Part shown: positions 1-8,520 of the stretch, in pieces
Numbering within the stretch: position 1 is the first letter of the stretch
Layout of the letters: the number at the start of each line of letters is the position of its first letter
Origin: Jeotgalibacillus sp. R-1-5s-1
GTDB taxonomy: Bacteria; Bacillota; Bacilli; Bacillales; Jeotgalibacillaceae
Direction: 5' to 3'
Length of the DNA stretch: 64,000 bases
Assembly (NCBI RefSeq): GCF_004405105.1
Contig: NZ_SORW01000008.1
Span: forward strand, 1-64,000
The notes under the pieces: generated by a model
The model's input: only the letters and a program-made list of their open reading frames with translations
Databases searched by the model: none
What the model was told of the DNA's origin: nothing
Position numbers and translations under genes: made by a program

Positions 1-69
1 AAAAATAACGATGATCCTCAAAAAAAAACCAAAAAAGATCTGTTTTTTCTCTTGACTATAATATAGCTG

Positions 70-140
70 ACTTTCCGTGGCCGGGCGGCAGCCGTATATG
101 GTTTGATCGGTTACAACTACTGCCCGACCTGTCGAAAGGC
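70..140. repeat. Possible decayed copy of the hairpin element
   Basis: A stretch with CTTTCCGTGGCCGGGCGG near 71-88 matches the left part of the conserved hairpin core found at eight other places in this window, and CGACCTGTCG near 125-134 recalls its right part. The rest has drifted and no flanking inverted repeat is visible, so this is at best a relic merging into the 21-bp array that follows. Confidence 0.3.
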
Positions 141-300
141 AAGAGAGTATTGTCGTTAGAGGCCATATAACTGTTGAAAGTCGCAGAGTCAGAGTCTGAT
201 TTGTCAATATGGCGGTTAGTTTCGTTACAACAGCAGAGAGATTTGTCGTAAGAGCGGGTTTTATTGTTGCTAGTTCACTCAGAACTGTGGATACGCAAAT
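105..300. repeat. 21-bp periodic array 1
   Basis: Imperfect units centred on TTGTCGTTA-like cores recur at a fixed step. The equivalent TGT or CGT triplet falls at about 109, 130, 151, 172, then after a 30-bp step at 202, 223, 244, 265 and 286. The core varies (TTGTCGTAAG, TTGTCAATAT, TTCGTTACAA) and the remainder of each unit is largely unrelated, apart from AGAG-type stretches. It is intergenic, upstream of the first complete gene's terminator. No function is known to me. Confidence 0.6.
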
Positions 301-329
301 GTCATAATTCAAAAGTGGCTTACCAAAAT

Positions 330-354
330 AAAAAAGACCCCTATCCAAGGGATC
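330..354 (-). terminator. Rho-independent terminator of the DUF6509 gene
   Basis: On the minus strand a GATCCC/GGGGTC stem with a seven-base loop is followed by a run of Ts, directly after the stop codon of the gene at 361-660. Confidence 0.7.
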
Positions 355-360
355 TTCAGA

Positions 361-660
361 TTATGCTTCTTCTGCTTCCTGCCAGTGTTCACTGCAGAAA
401 GTTTGGATGAAGTTGATTTCATCGTCTTCGAGTTCGAAGTCGAGGACGTTGTCTGTGTTGCGTTCCATGAGGTCGTATTTCAGGAATTTTTCTTCTCCGT
501 CTTCTACTTTATAGAGGGCTTTTACGACAACGCCGTTTTCCATGAAAAGTTCATCATCTTCCTCGACGTCGATTTCAATCATAAATTCGTAACGGTCTCC
601 GGTTAAAATGCCGAATGGATCGTTTATTTTTTCCACTGTATAAGCGGTAATGTTCATCAT
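361..660 (-). CDS. DUF6509 family protein
   Basis: A small, very acidic cytoplasmic protein of 99 residues with no membrane segment, signal or known catalytic motif. The opening MNITAYTVEKINDPFGILTG and the many Asp/Glu residues match what I recall of the DUF6509 family of Bacillaceae, whose function is unknown. Two ATG codons stand side by side at the start behind a purine-rich AGGAATACAA region, so the first residue is uncertain by one. It is transcribed alone, divergently from the DJ-1/PfpI gene, and ends at its own terminator. The family call rests on remembered sequence similarity; the gene itself is well supported by its length, RBS and terminator. Confidence 0.75.
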   Translation of the reverse strand: MMNITAYTVEKINDPFGILTGDRYEFMIEIDVEEDDELFMENGVVVKALYKVEDGEEKFLKYDLMERNTDNVLDFELEDDEINFIQTFCSEHWQEAEEA

Positions 661-687
661 TTGTATTCCTGCCTTTCCTTTACTATA

Positions 688-713
688 GTTTCAGTATACA
701 TGAAACAGGTTAT
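688..713 (+). promoter_or_regulatory. Candidate sigma-B-type promoter of the DJ-1/PfpI gene
   Basis: GTTTCA at 688-693 and GGTTAT at 708-713 are separated by 14 bases. Each differs by one base from the B. subtilis sigma-B consensus GTTTAA/GGGTAT. It lies about 37 bases before the GTG start. General-stress control would suit a DJ-1/PfpI protein, but one promoter match is weak evidence. Confidence 0.4.
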
Positions 714-749
714 GGATTGTATGTGAGAGAGAAAACAGGAGGGATTTAT

Positions 750-1274
750 GTGAAGCTGAAGGATAAAAAAGTGATTGCACTTGTCAGTGATGATTTTGAA
801 GATTTGGAGTTGTGGGTTCCGGTCATGCGCCTGAGAGGTGAAGGAGCGGTTGTTCATCTTGTAGGTGAAAAAGCGGGTGAAACGTACAAGGGTAAGTATG
901 GTGTTCCAGCTGAGAGTGATTACGCGTTTACAGATATTCACGTTCATGAATATGACGGGATTCTCGTTCCTGGCGGCTGGTCTCCGGATAAGCTGAGAAG
1001 ATATCCTGAGGTGCTTGAGATGGTACGTCATATGAATCAGCACGAGAAAGTCATCGGTCAGATTTGTCACGCGGGCTGGGTGTTGATTTCCGCGGGTATT
1101 CTTGATGGTGTAAATGTGACGAGCACCCCAGGTATCAAGGATGATATGACAAATGCCGGTGCGATCTGGCATGATGAGGCTGTAGTTGTGGATGGACATA
1201 TCGTTTCAAGCCGCCGTCCGCCGGATCTTCCTGAGTATGGAAATGCGCTGGTTGAGGCTTTTACAAATAAATAA
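750..1274 (+). CDS. DJ-1/PfpI family protein (class I glutamine amidotransferase-like)
   Basis: A 174-residue cytoplasmic protein of the DJ-1/PfpI superfamily, which includes deglycases, proteases and general stress proteins. The fold signature is visible: an N-terminal strand with ALVSDDFEDLE (nucleophile-elbow partner Glu), the loop VPGGWSPDKLRRYP, and the elbow QICHAGWVL with the conserved Cys near residue 103. I chose GTG at 750 rather than the upstream TTG at 717 because AGGAGGG at 737-743 sits six bases before it. It is followed by a strong terminator and is monocistronic. A second, more YfkM-like paralogue lies at 55.3 kb. The superfamily is certain; the exact activity is not. Confidence 0.88.
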   Translation: MKLKDKKVIALVSDDFEDLELWVPVMRLRGEGAVVHLVGEKAGETYKGKYGVPAESDYAFTDIHVHEYDGILVPGGWSPDKLRRYPEVLEMVRHMNQHEKVIGQICHAGWVLISAGILDGVNVTSTPGIKDDMTNAGAIWHDEAVVVDGHIVSSRRPPDLPEYGNALVEAFTNK

Positions 1275-1286
1275 TTTGATTCAGGT

Positions 1287-1325
1287 GAAACCGGCACTTC
1301 ATCAGAAGTGCCGGTTTCAATCATT
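1287..1325 (+). terminator. Terminator after the DJ-1/PfpI gene
   Basis: A 14-bp perfect stem GAAACCGGCACTTC with a four-base loop, followed by TTTCAATCATTTT. This is the usual compact form of the CCGGCAC-type terminators that elsewhere in the window carry a long insert in the loop. Confidence 0.75.
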
Positions 1326-1500
1326 TTAAGAGCTGAGGTAGACGGAGCGCTTTTTTCAGAAGCTTTGTTTCGATAGGATAAAGACATTTCCTGACTCATG
1401 CTGACAAACGCTCCTGTCGTCATCTATCCGGGACTTGTTAAAAGTATTACAGATATAACTTTGATATAATAAAGACAAGTGATGTCAAAGGAGTGAGTCT

Positions 1501-2997
1501 GTGGATTTTTCGGTTGATGGTTTAATTTTTCTGATGGCCGCAATGTTAATCATTGGAGTTGTAGCCACTAAGTTTTCCTCGCGTTTAGGTATGCCCTCTC
1601 TTGTTCTCTTCTTAATGGCAGGTATGCTGCTTAGTGAATTCATTTATTTTGAGAATACTGAATTTGTCCAGCTTGTCGGGATTCTCGCTCTTATTGTTAT
1701 TTTATTTGAAGGTGGTACACAGACTCAGTGGCAAAGTATCCGGCCTGTCATTGGTCCGTCAGCCTCTCTTGCAACACTTGGCGTATTAATTACGTCAGGG
1801 ATTGTGGGGGTCGCTGCGGTTGTGATCCTGGATCTTAGCTGGCTTGAAGGTTTGCTGTTAGGTGCCATTGTTGGTTCCACGGATGCGGCAGCTGTCTTTT
1901 CTGTATTGGGCACAAAAAATATTAAAGAGCGTTTAACGTCAACGCTTGAGGCAGAGTCGGGAACAAACGACCCGATGGCGGTTTTTTTAACGATCATGTT
2001 TATTGAACTCATCCAGTTCCCTGATACCTCAGTTTTTTCATTGTTTGGCGGATTTGTCATGCAGATGTCAATCGGACTTGTAGCAGGATTGATACTTGGA
2101 AGAATCACAGCCGTTGTCATCAACAAAATCAATCTGGATGCATCAGGGTTGTATCCTGTCCTTGCGCTGTCTTTTGCCATTTTTACATATGCAGGGACCA
2201 CTTTTATAAACGGAAGTGGACTGCTTGCGGTTTATGTGATGGCTGTTATGGTAGGGAATCATGACTTAACTTATCGTCATTCTATCCTCCGTTTCAATGA
2301 AGGTTTTGCCTGGATGATGCAAATCGTCATGTTTATTTTGCTGGGTCTTCTTGTTTTTCCAAATCAACTGCTTGACGTGATCTGGCAGGGCATTTTATTA
2401 TCGCTTATTCTGATGATTATTGCCCGCCCGGTTGGCGTTTTTCTCAGTATGATTGGTATGAAGTATTCAGTGAAGGAAAAAGTTTTTATTTCATGGGCCG
2501 GATTAAAGGGAGCGGTACCGATCGTACTTGCCACCTATCCAATTGTAGCTGGAATAGAAAATGCGCTGCTGATTTTTAATACGGTCTTTTTCGTTGTTCT
2601 AACCTCAGCGCTGATTCAGGGTGGAACGTTATCGTGGCTGGGTAATAAACTCGGTCTCTCCGGTGAAGAAGTAGCACCGAGTCCTTACAGTCTGGAACTC
2701 GTTTCTCTTGGAAAAACTGAATCGGAAATGGTGGAGCTCACAATCCCTAAGGATTCTGCTGTAGCAGGGTATCAGCTTGTAGATATTACGCTGCCCAAAC
2801 ATACACTGATTACGGCGATTATACGAAATCAGAAAATCCTGACACCAACAGGGAATACGAGAATTAAAGAAGGGGATACGCTGTATGTCCTTACACGCAA
2901 AAAAACGAGAGATTTGGTTAAAGTAAGGTTTTATCAAAAAAGAATTCCTCCAGTAAAACCGGAACAGGAATTAGAAAAGTCAGACTCAGGCACATGA
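1501..2997 (+). CDS. Potassium/proton antiporter, CPA1 family with RCK-C domain
   Basis: A 498-residue inner-membrane protein with about 12 hydrophobic segments over residues 5-385 and a cytoplasmic RCK-C (TrkA-C) domain at about 405-475 (EMVELTIPKDSAVAGYQLVD onward). The transmembrane part shows the CPA1 antiporter core, for example VGSTDAAAVFSVLG and LEAESGTNDPMA, where the paired Asp residues carry the exchanged cations. Such NhaP2/CvrA-type proteins expel K+ (or Na+) in exchange for protons. The start is GTG at 1501 with AAAGGAGTG upstream. The stop codon lies inside the terminator hairpin. RCK-C domains of Firmicute antiporters of this kind can bind c-di-AMP, a point of interest given the c-di-AMP-controlled ktrAB genes 9 kb away. 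The substrate is inferred. Confidence 0.88.
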   Translation: MDFSVDGLIFLMAAMLIIGVVATKFSSRLGMPSLVLFLMAGMLLSEFIYFENTEFVQLVGILALIVILFEGGTQTQWQSIRPVIGPSASLATLGVLITSGIVGVAAVVILDLSWLEGLLLGAIVGSTDAAAVFSVLGTKNIKERLTSTLEAESGTNDPMAVFLTIMFIELIQFPDTSVFSLFGGFVMQMSIGLVAGLILGRITAVVINKINLDASGLYPVLALSFAIFTYAGTTFINGSGLLAVYVMAVMVGNHDLTYRHSILRFNEGFAWMMQIVMFILLGLLVFPNQLLDVIWQGILLSLILMIIARPVGVFLSMIGMKYSVKEKVFISWAGLKGAVPIVLATYPIVAGIENALLIFNTVFFVVLTSALIQGGTLSWLGNKLGLSGEEVAPSPYSLELVSLGKTESEMVELTIPKDSAVAGYQLVDITLPKHTLITAIIRNQKILTPTGNTRIKEGDTLYVLTRKKTRDLVKVRFYQKRIPPVKPEQELEKSDSGT

Positions 2998-3012
2998 GTC
3001 TGACTTTTTAAT
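2977..3012 (+). terminator. Terminator of the antiporter gene
   Basis: AAAAGTCAGACTCA pairs with TGAGTCTGACTTTTT. The stop codon of the antiporter gene is part of the right arm. Confidence 0.85.
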
Positions 3013-3097
3013 GCTTAATTCTCCGAAATATTCAAAAAATATGGTAAAGTAACGGTATCTATTTCGAGAATCAAATTAGTTGGAAGGACGTAGCGCT

Positions 3098-4837
3098 ATG
3101 ACTAAAATCACTTCATTTTTAACCCCTTACCGGATTGCCATTATCATTGCGCTATCCTTAATGCTGACAGAGCTTGCAGTCGAACTCGTTCAACCTTTAT
3201 TAATTTCCTACATTATCGACCAGGGCATTCAGCAGAATGATCTTGGTGCCGTTATGTTCTGGGGAGGAATTCTGGTAGCCTGTTCGCTGGCTGCCTTTGC
3301 AGCAGGTGTCACGAATTCTTTTTATTCCTCACACGTCAGTCAGAGCTTTGGATTTGATATTAGAGAAGCCCTGTATAAAAAAGTGCAGGCGTTCTCGTTT
3401 TCAAATTTCAGTGTCTTCCCGACTTCTTCACTCATTACCAGACTGACAAACGATGTCACGATGCTTCAGAATACAGTGTTTATGAGCTTGCGTATTATGA
3501 TGAGAGCTCCACTTCTGGTGATCGGAAGTGTCATTATGGCACTATTGGTGAATCCATTTCTGGCGCTCGTACTGGTGATATCCGTTCCTGTCCTTGTCTT
3601 ATTTTTGATTGTGGTGATGAGTAAGGCAGGGAACTTGTTTAAATCAGTACAGGCACGTCTGGACCACGTTAATAATGTGATGCAGGAAAATTTGATTGGA
3701 ATACGGCTTATTAAAGCTTTTTTGCGTGGAAAACATGAGATCAAGCGATTCAGACAATCCAGCGAACAGCTGATGGAAAAGACGGTTTCAGCTTTGAGAC
3801 TGATCGAAGTCACGATGCCGGTCATTTTATTACTGATGAATTTAAGTATTCTCGTGATTCTGTGGTATGGAAGTATCGAGGTACAGACGAATGGGGCGAC
3901 AGTGGGAGAAGTCGTTGCAATCGTCAACTATGCGACCCGGATGACAGGGGCACTGTCGATCGTCACGATGATTATTATGGTGTTTTCCCGTGCAAAAGCA
4001 TCGAGTGAGCGTATTACCGAAGTGTTGAATACGGATATTGATCTGGCAGATCATGAGACCAGTCATTCTTTTGCAATCAAAAACGGAAAAATCGAATTCC
4101 GGAATGTTGATTTTGTCTATCCGGAAACGTCCGTAAAAGTACTGGACCAGCTTTCTTTTAAGGTGAATCCGGGAGAAAGGATATCGATTTTAGGCGGAAC
4201 AGGTTCTGGTAAATCAACGATATTTCAGCTGATTCCCAGACTATATGATGTAACCGGCGGGGAAATTAGAATAGATGATCAGCCGATTTTTGATATTACA
4301 TTAAAAGATTTACGCAGTCAGATTGGATTTGTTCCACAGGAAGCAATGCTGTTTACAGGGACGATTGCAGAAAATATCCGCTGGGGAAATGAGCATGCTA
4401 CGTTTGAAGAAGTGCAGGAAGCGGCTAAACGTGCGCAAATCCATGAAACGATCATGGGATTGCCGAAACAGTATGACACCGTTCTCGGTCAAAAAGGTGT
4501 GAATCTCTCAGGTGGTCAGAAGCAGCGGCTTTCCATCGCCCGTGCTCTTGTTAAAAAACCGGTTATTTTACTGCTGGATGATAGTACGAGCGCGCTGGAT
4601 ATGAAGACTGAAGCGAAGTTGCTTGAAGCATTGGCAGAATATAATTGCACAACGATCATGATTACGCAGAAAATCAGTACAACCATTGCCTCTGACCGAA
4701 TTCTGCTGATTGATGACGGCAGATTAATCGCTGAAGGTTCACATGAAGAACTGCTTGAAACATCTGATCTGTATCAGAAAATTGTTCAATCCCAGATTGG
4801 AACGGAGGTGGGCTCAGGTGCTAAAGGAAATCGTTAG
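3098..4837 (+). CDS. yfiB: ABC exporter half-transporter, degenerate-site subunit (YfiB-like)
   Basis: A 579-residue half-transporter: an N-terminal six-helix exporter domain (residues about 15-300) and a C-terminal ATPase domain. The ATPase has Walker A GGTGSGKST (about 366) and a canonical signature LSGGQ (about 468). Its Walker B reads LLLDDSTS, with Asp in place of the catalytic Glu, and the H-loop is ITQK, with Gln in place of His (about 521). This is the pattern of the inactive-site partner in heterodimeric exporters such as BmrCD or TM287/288. ATG at 3098 follows GGAAGG; the longer TTG reading frame lacks a site. The gene overlaps its partner by 20 bases. YfiB of B. subtilis has nearly the same length. 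The drug or lipid substrate is unknown. Confidence 0.85.
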   Translation: MTKITSFLTPYRIAIIIALSLMLTELAVELVQPLLISYIIDQGIQQNDLGAVMFWGGILVACSLAAFAAGVTNSFYSSHVSQSFGFDIREALYKKVQAFSFSNFSVFPTSSLITRLTNDVTMLQNTVFMSLRIMMRAPLLVIGSVIMALLVNPFLALVLVISVPVLVLFLIVVMSKAGNLFKSVQARLDHVNNVMQENLIGIRLIKAFLRGKHEIKRFRQSSEQLMEKTVSALRLIEVTMPVILLLMNLSILVILWYGSIEVQTNGATVGEVVAIVNYATRMTGALSIVTMIIMVFSRAKASSERITEVLNTDIDLADHETSHSFAIKNGKIEFRNVDFVYPETSVKVLDQLSFKVNPGERISILGGTGSGKSTIFQLIPRLYDVTGGEIRIDDQPIFDITLKDLRSQIGFVPQEAMLFTGTIAENIRWGNEHATFEEVQEAAKRAQIHETIMGLPKQYDTVLGQKGVNLSGGQKQRLSIARALVKKPVILLLDDSTSALDMKTEAKLLEALAEYNCTTIMITQKISTTIASDRILLIDDGRLIAEGSHEELLETSDLYQKIVQSQIGTEVGSGAKGNR

Positions 4838-6653
4838 ACCTTTTCAATATAAACGCCGCCGTTTGAGTGAGATTGATGCATCAGGTGCTAAGAGTCAAAA
4901 GAAAAAAGCTGATGATTTCGGCGGAACATTAAAGAAAATCTGGCACTACCTTGCGATGAGCAAAGGGAAGCTCAGTCTTGTTTTGTTCATGGTTCTGATC
5001 AGTTCAGCGATGTCACTGCTTGGCCCTTATCTTGTCGGGATGGGCATCGATGATTTTATCGTAACCGGTGACTCAGGAGGATTAGTTCAGCTGATCATTG
5101 TGCTGGCTGTCGTTTATGTCGTTTATTCGCTAAGTATGTGGTTCCAGGCCATGTGGATGGTACGGATCGCACAGCAGACCGTATTTACGATGAGAACACA
5201 GCTTTTTGAGCACCTTCAGAAGCTGCCAATCCCTTTTTTCGATAAACGTCAGCACGGGGAACTGATGAGCCGTGTGACGAATGATATGGAAAATGTGAGT
5301 TCGACGTTAAACAGTTCTGTGATCCAGATTGTATCGAGCGTGCTCACACTCGTCGGAACAATCGGCGTGATGCTTTATTTAAGTCCGCTGCTGACGCTGA
5401 TTACGGTACTGGTCATTCCTGCTATGTTTCTTGGGTTGAAATGGATTACCAATCGGACAGGCCGTCTGTTTAAAGAACAGCAGCGAAACCTTGGAGACAT
5501 GAACGGTTATATTCAGGAAACGTTGTCCGGTCAGAAAATCATTAAGACTTTTTCACAGGAAGACCGCGTGATCGAACAGTTTGAGGAGAAAAATGAAAAG
5601 CTCAGACTTGCGGGCTTCTGGGCACAGACATTTTCGGGGTTTATACCAAAGCTGATGAACTTTTTAAATAATCTCAGCTTTGCTGTCATTGCATTGGTAG
5701 GAGGAGTACTTGCCTTAAGAGGTGATATTTCTATCGGGGTCATCGTGATCTTCGTTGAGTATTCAAGACAGTTTACCCGTCCGCTGAATGATCTGGCTAA
5801 CCAGTTCAATACGCTTTTATCCGCTGTAGCAGGAGCTGAACGTGTGTTTGATATTATGAATGAGGATGAAGAACGTAAGGATGAGAAAGATGCTGTAAAC
5901 ATCGATAAGATTTCAGGATACGTGTCTTTCGAAAACGTTATGTTCTCTTATGAAGAAGATGAAACAATTTTAAATCAGGTGTCCTTTCAGGCTAAACCTG
6001 GAGAAATGATTGCACTCGTTGGACCAACTGGAGCAGGGAAAACAACGATTATCAACCTGTTATCAAGATTTTATAATCCTACCGGAGGAGAAATTCGTAT
6101 AGATGGCAAAGAGCTTTCTATGATCAAACGCTCCAGTTTGAGAAGTCATATGGCATTTGTGCTTCAGGATTCCATTCTTTTTCAAGGGACCATTCGCGAA
6201 AATATCCGCTATGGCCGTTTGACTGCAACGGATGAGGAAGTGGAGAAAGCGGCACTACTTGCGAATGCTGACAGCTTTATCCGCAAAATGCCTGAAGGCT
6301 ACGATACGGTGTTGAAGGCAGATGGGGAAGGTATCAGTCAGGGACAAAGACAGCTTCTGGCCATTGCCCGTGCCATGCTTGCGGACCCGGACCTGCTGAT
6401 ATTAGATGAAGCGACCAGCAGCATTGACACAGTGACAGAAATTAAGATTCAGGAAGCGCTTGAGGTGCTGATGAAGGGCAGGACGAGTTTTGTTATTGCT
6501 CACCGGTTAAATACGATTCAGCGTGCTGACCAGATTCTGGTGCTGAATAACGGGCAGCTGATTGAGCGTGGTAATCACGAGGAGCTGATGAAGCGTAATG
6601 GGTTTTATGCGGATCTTCAGAAGAATCAGCTGAAGGAGCAGCTTGCGCTTTGA
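4818..6653 (+). CDS. yfiC: ABC exporter half-transporter, catalytic subunit (YfiC-like)
   Basis: The second half of the exporter, 611 residues, with six membrane helices after a basic N-terminal extension of about 45 residues. Walker A is GPTGAGKTT (about 401), Walker B LLILDEATSS with the catalytic Glu (about 525) and H-loop VIAHR. Its signature motif is degenerate: ISQGQRQ instead of LSGGQ (about 504). Combined with its partner, this leaves one complete composite ATP site (this Walker A/B with the partner's LSGGQ) and one crippled site. GTG at 4818 is chosen because CGGAGGTG lies eight bases upstream inside the preceding gene; translation is probably coupled. It resembles YfiC of B. subtilis; substrate unknown. 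Confidence 0.85.
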   Translation: MLKEIVRPFQYKRRRLSEIDASGAKSQKKKADDFGGTLKKIWHYLAMSKGKLSLVLFMVLISSAMSLLGPYLVGMGIDDFIVTGDSGGLVQLIIVLAVVYVVYSLSMWFQAMWMVRIAQQTVFTMRTQLFEHLQKLPIPFFDKRQHGELMSRVTNDMENVSSTLNSSVIQIVSSVLTLVGTIGVMLYLSPLLTLITVLVIPAMFLGLKWITNRTGRLFKEQQRNLGDMNGYIQETLSGQKIIKTFSQEDRVIEQFEEKNEKLRLAGFWAQTFSGFIPKLMNFLNNLSFAVIALVGGVLALRGDISIGVIVIFVEYSRQFTRPLNDLANQFNTLLSAVAGAERVFDIMNEDEERKDEKDAVNIDKISGYVSFENVMFSYEEDETILNQVSFQAKPGEMIALVGPTGAGKTTIINLLSRFYNPTGGEIRIDGKELSMIKRSSLRSHMAFVLQDSILFQGTIRENIRYGRLTATDEEVEKAALLANADSFIRKMPEGYDTVLKADGEGISQGQRQLLAIARAMLADPDLLILDEATSSIDTVTEIKIQEALEVLMKGRTSFVIAHRLNTIQRADQILVLNNGQLIERGNHEELMKRNGFYADLQKNQLKEQLAL

Positions 6654-6678
6654 TTTGAAAAGAGCTAATTTGAAAACC

Positions 6679-6942
6679 GTGCCGGGTCATTCCTTCGCTT
6701 TCTTTTGTGTCCAGCTACGACGGGCAGGGACTAGCAAACTTCCCGTCCTCTCGTACGATAAGTCAACATCAGCTCACTTCGTTCGCTGTGTTTCCTTTAT
6801 CTTCGTCGAGGACAGTCCAGTTTGTACGTCCCTAAACGCCCGCCTCCGCTTTTCTGTGGCCGCGCGGTGAGCCAGCTGTGCTGCGCACATCTGTCTCACC
6901 TGTCGCTTCACTGCCGCAGGAGTCTACGGAATGACCCGGCAC
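6679..6942. repeat. Composite hairpin element inside a terminator stem
   Basis: Perfect 15-bp inverted repeats, GTGCCGGGTCATTCC at 6679-6693 and its complement at 6928-6942, flank a long insert, and T-rich sequence follows the right arm. The insert has a divergent B module (6700-6840, with GTCCAGCTACG and CGATAAGTCAACATCAGCT) followed by the conserved A core from 6845 (GGCCGCGCGGTGAGCCAGCT through GCCGCAGGAGTCTACGG). The 41-kb copy, read on the other strand, has the same order of modules. The outer stem plus Ts probably still ends yfiC transcription. Confidence 0.7.
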
Positions 6943-6985
6943 TTTTTTATTCTTTCTAAAGTGTATAGTATCTTTTAATCAGAAT

Positions 6986-7062
6986 CGTGCCGGGAACATC
7001 CTCCGCTTTACGTGACCGCGTGGTGAGCCACAGAAGTCTGCGGATGTCCCCGGCACGGTTTT
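6986..7062. repeat. Short hairpin element in a terminator stem
   Basis: Outer arms CGTGCCGGGAACATCC (6986-7001) and GGATGTCCCCGGCACG (7042-7057) pair at 15 of 16 positions and a T-rich run follows. The insert is a shortened A core of 40 bases (TCCGCTTTACGTGACCGC, GGTGAGCCA, GAAGTCTGC), so most of the internal hairpin has been deleted. Together with 6679-6942, it fills the 500-base gap between yfiC and yfmL. Confidence 0.65.
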
Positions 7063-7164
7063 GTACGAAAGTCAAACATATAAAATGATATTGATCAGAC
7101 TGTGCGTAATTTCTCCGGGAATGATACAATTAACCGTATCGAAATGAACGGAGAGTGGAAAGAG

Positions 7165-8295
7165 ATGTTAGAACTTACGCAAAAGAAATGGGAAGAAGCC
7201 GGGTTTACTGATATGACGGCTGTCCAAAAACAGGTCATCCCATTATTAAAAGAAAGAAAAGATGTCATTGCTGAATCACCGACTGGAACGGGGAAAACAC
7301 TCGCTTATGTGCTTCCTCTGATAGAAAATCTAAATGGTTCACAAAAGCTGCCTCAGGCGATTATTTTAGCGCCATCGAAGGAGTTATCCATGCAGATCCT
7401 TGATGTTCTTCAGCAGTGGGGAAAGGATGCTGGGTTGAAAGCTGCTTCGATCATTGGTGGAGCGAATCCGAAAAGGCAGCTTGAGAAATTAAAGAAGCAG
7501 CCTCATGTGATTGTTGGGACGCCTGGGCGTATACATGAACTTATTAAACAGAAAAAGCTGAAAATGCATGAAGTGAAAACGATCGTTCTTGATGAAGCGG
7601 ATCAGCTATTTTTACCGGAGCATCGGGATGAAATCGGTCAGATCGTAAAAAGTACAATGGCTGATCAAAGGCAGCTTGCCATGTTTTCGGCAACGCTCTC
7701 TGAGGACATTGTGAAACATGGACAAGAAATTATGAATGATCCTGAGGTGGTTCGCGTTGGAAGAGAAGAAGTGAACCAGGGCAAGGTACGCCATCAGTTT
7801 ATGGTGTGTGAAGCCCGTGAAAAAGTGGATATGATCAGACGAATGGTCCGTATGGATGCCATGAAGAAGGAAAAATCATTGGCGTTTATGCAGGAAGTGC
7901 TTGATGTGATGACGGCTGCTGAAAAGCTTAATTATAAGAATCTTGAAATTGCTGTACTTCACAGCGATTTATCAAAAGAAGAGCGTGCTGCATCGATGAG
8001 GAAATTCAGGAAAGGCGAGCTTCCATTGCTGTTAGCTACTGATGTGGCTACGCGCGGACTCGATATCCAGGATGTTACGTATGTGATTCACATGGATGCT
8101 GCTGAGAATCTTGACCAATATATTCACCGCTCAGGACGTACAGGAAGAGCCGGGGCTGAGGGGACGGTTTTAAGTTTCGTCACTCCTGGTGAAATTAAAA
8201 AGCTCCGCAGATTTGCAAAGGAATTGAATGTTGAGCTTGAGGAAGTCACAATGTATCGCGGGAAGTGGGTTTATCAAAAAAATAATGAATCATGA
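7165..8295 (+). CDS. yfmL: DEAD-box RNA helicase, YfmL type
   Basis: An ATP-dependent RNA helicase of 376 residues, the exact length of B. subtilis YfmL, which acts in 50S ribosome assembly. All core motifs are present in order: Q motif (WEEAGFTDMTAVQKQ), Walker A SPTGTGKT (about 38), motif Ia PSKELSMQ, TPGR, DEAD in VLDEADQLF (about 142), SAT in MFSATLS (about 174), the helicase-C motifs ATDVATRGLDIQ and HRSGRTGRAG (about 322). There is no C-terminal RNA-binding extension, which separates it from CshA and DbpA. I prefer ATG at 7165 (GGAG and GGAAAG upstream); the frame stays open back to GTG 7102. It is monocistronic. Confidence 0.9.
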   Translation: MLELTQKKWEEAGFTDMTAVQKQVIPLLKERKDVIAESPTGTGKTLAYVLPLIENLNGSQKLPQAIILAPSKELSMQILDVLQQWGKDAGLKAASIIGGANPKRQLEKLKKQPHVIVGTPGRIHELIKQKKLKMHEVKTIVLDEADQLFLPEHRDEIGQIVKSTMADQRQLAMFSATLSEDIVKHGQEIMNDPEVVRVGREEVNQGKVRHQFMVCEAREKVDMIRRMVRMDAMKKEKSLAFMQEVLDVMTAAEKLNYKNLEIAVLHSDLSKEERAASMRKFRKGELPLLLATDVATRGLDIQDVTYVIHMDAAENLDQYIHRSGRTGRAGAEGTVLSFVTPGEIKKLRRFAKELNVELEEVTMYRGKWVYQKNNES

Positions 8296-8366
8296 CCGGA
8301 AAGAGATATAGTACGGTTTTAATTTATGGGTTATCTCATTTGAAGAAATGAGTTTATAACTAATCT

Positions 8367-8405
8367 GCTGCGTGCACTCCTCATGTGAGCACGCAGTTTT
8401 TTTAT
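8367..8405 (+). terminator. Terminator of yfmL
   Basis: CTGCGTGC pairs with GCACGCAG around a short loop, followed by eight Ts. Confidence 0.85.
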
Positions 8406-8520
8406 TTCATTCAGGATCGAGCATTCATTAGTTTAAATTAATACCGATATTAGTTCAGTAAATAACGCGCGTTTTTAATAAAATACATCAATTCCTTTTA
8501 TTTGTAGCCGCTTTGATTTG

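Noticed and set aside
657-1199. 180-residue minus-strand frame opposite the DJ-1/PfpI gene
   Set aside because: It lies antisense to a clear protein-family gene, has no RBS and resembles nothing known.
6643-6870. 75-residue frame inside the composite repeat
   Set aside because: It runs through hairpin-element sequence and has no RBS; the element explains the composition.
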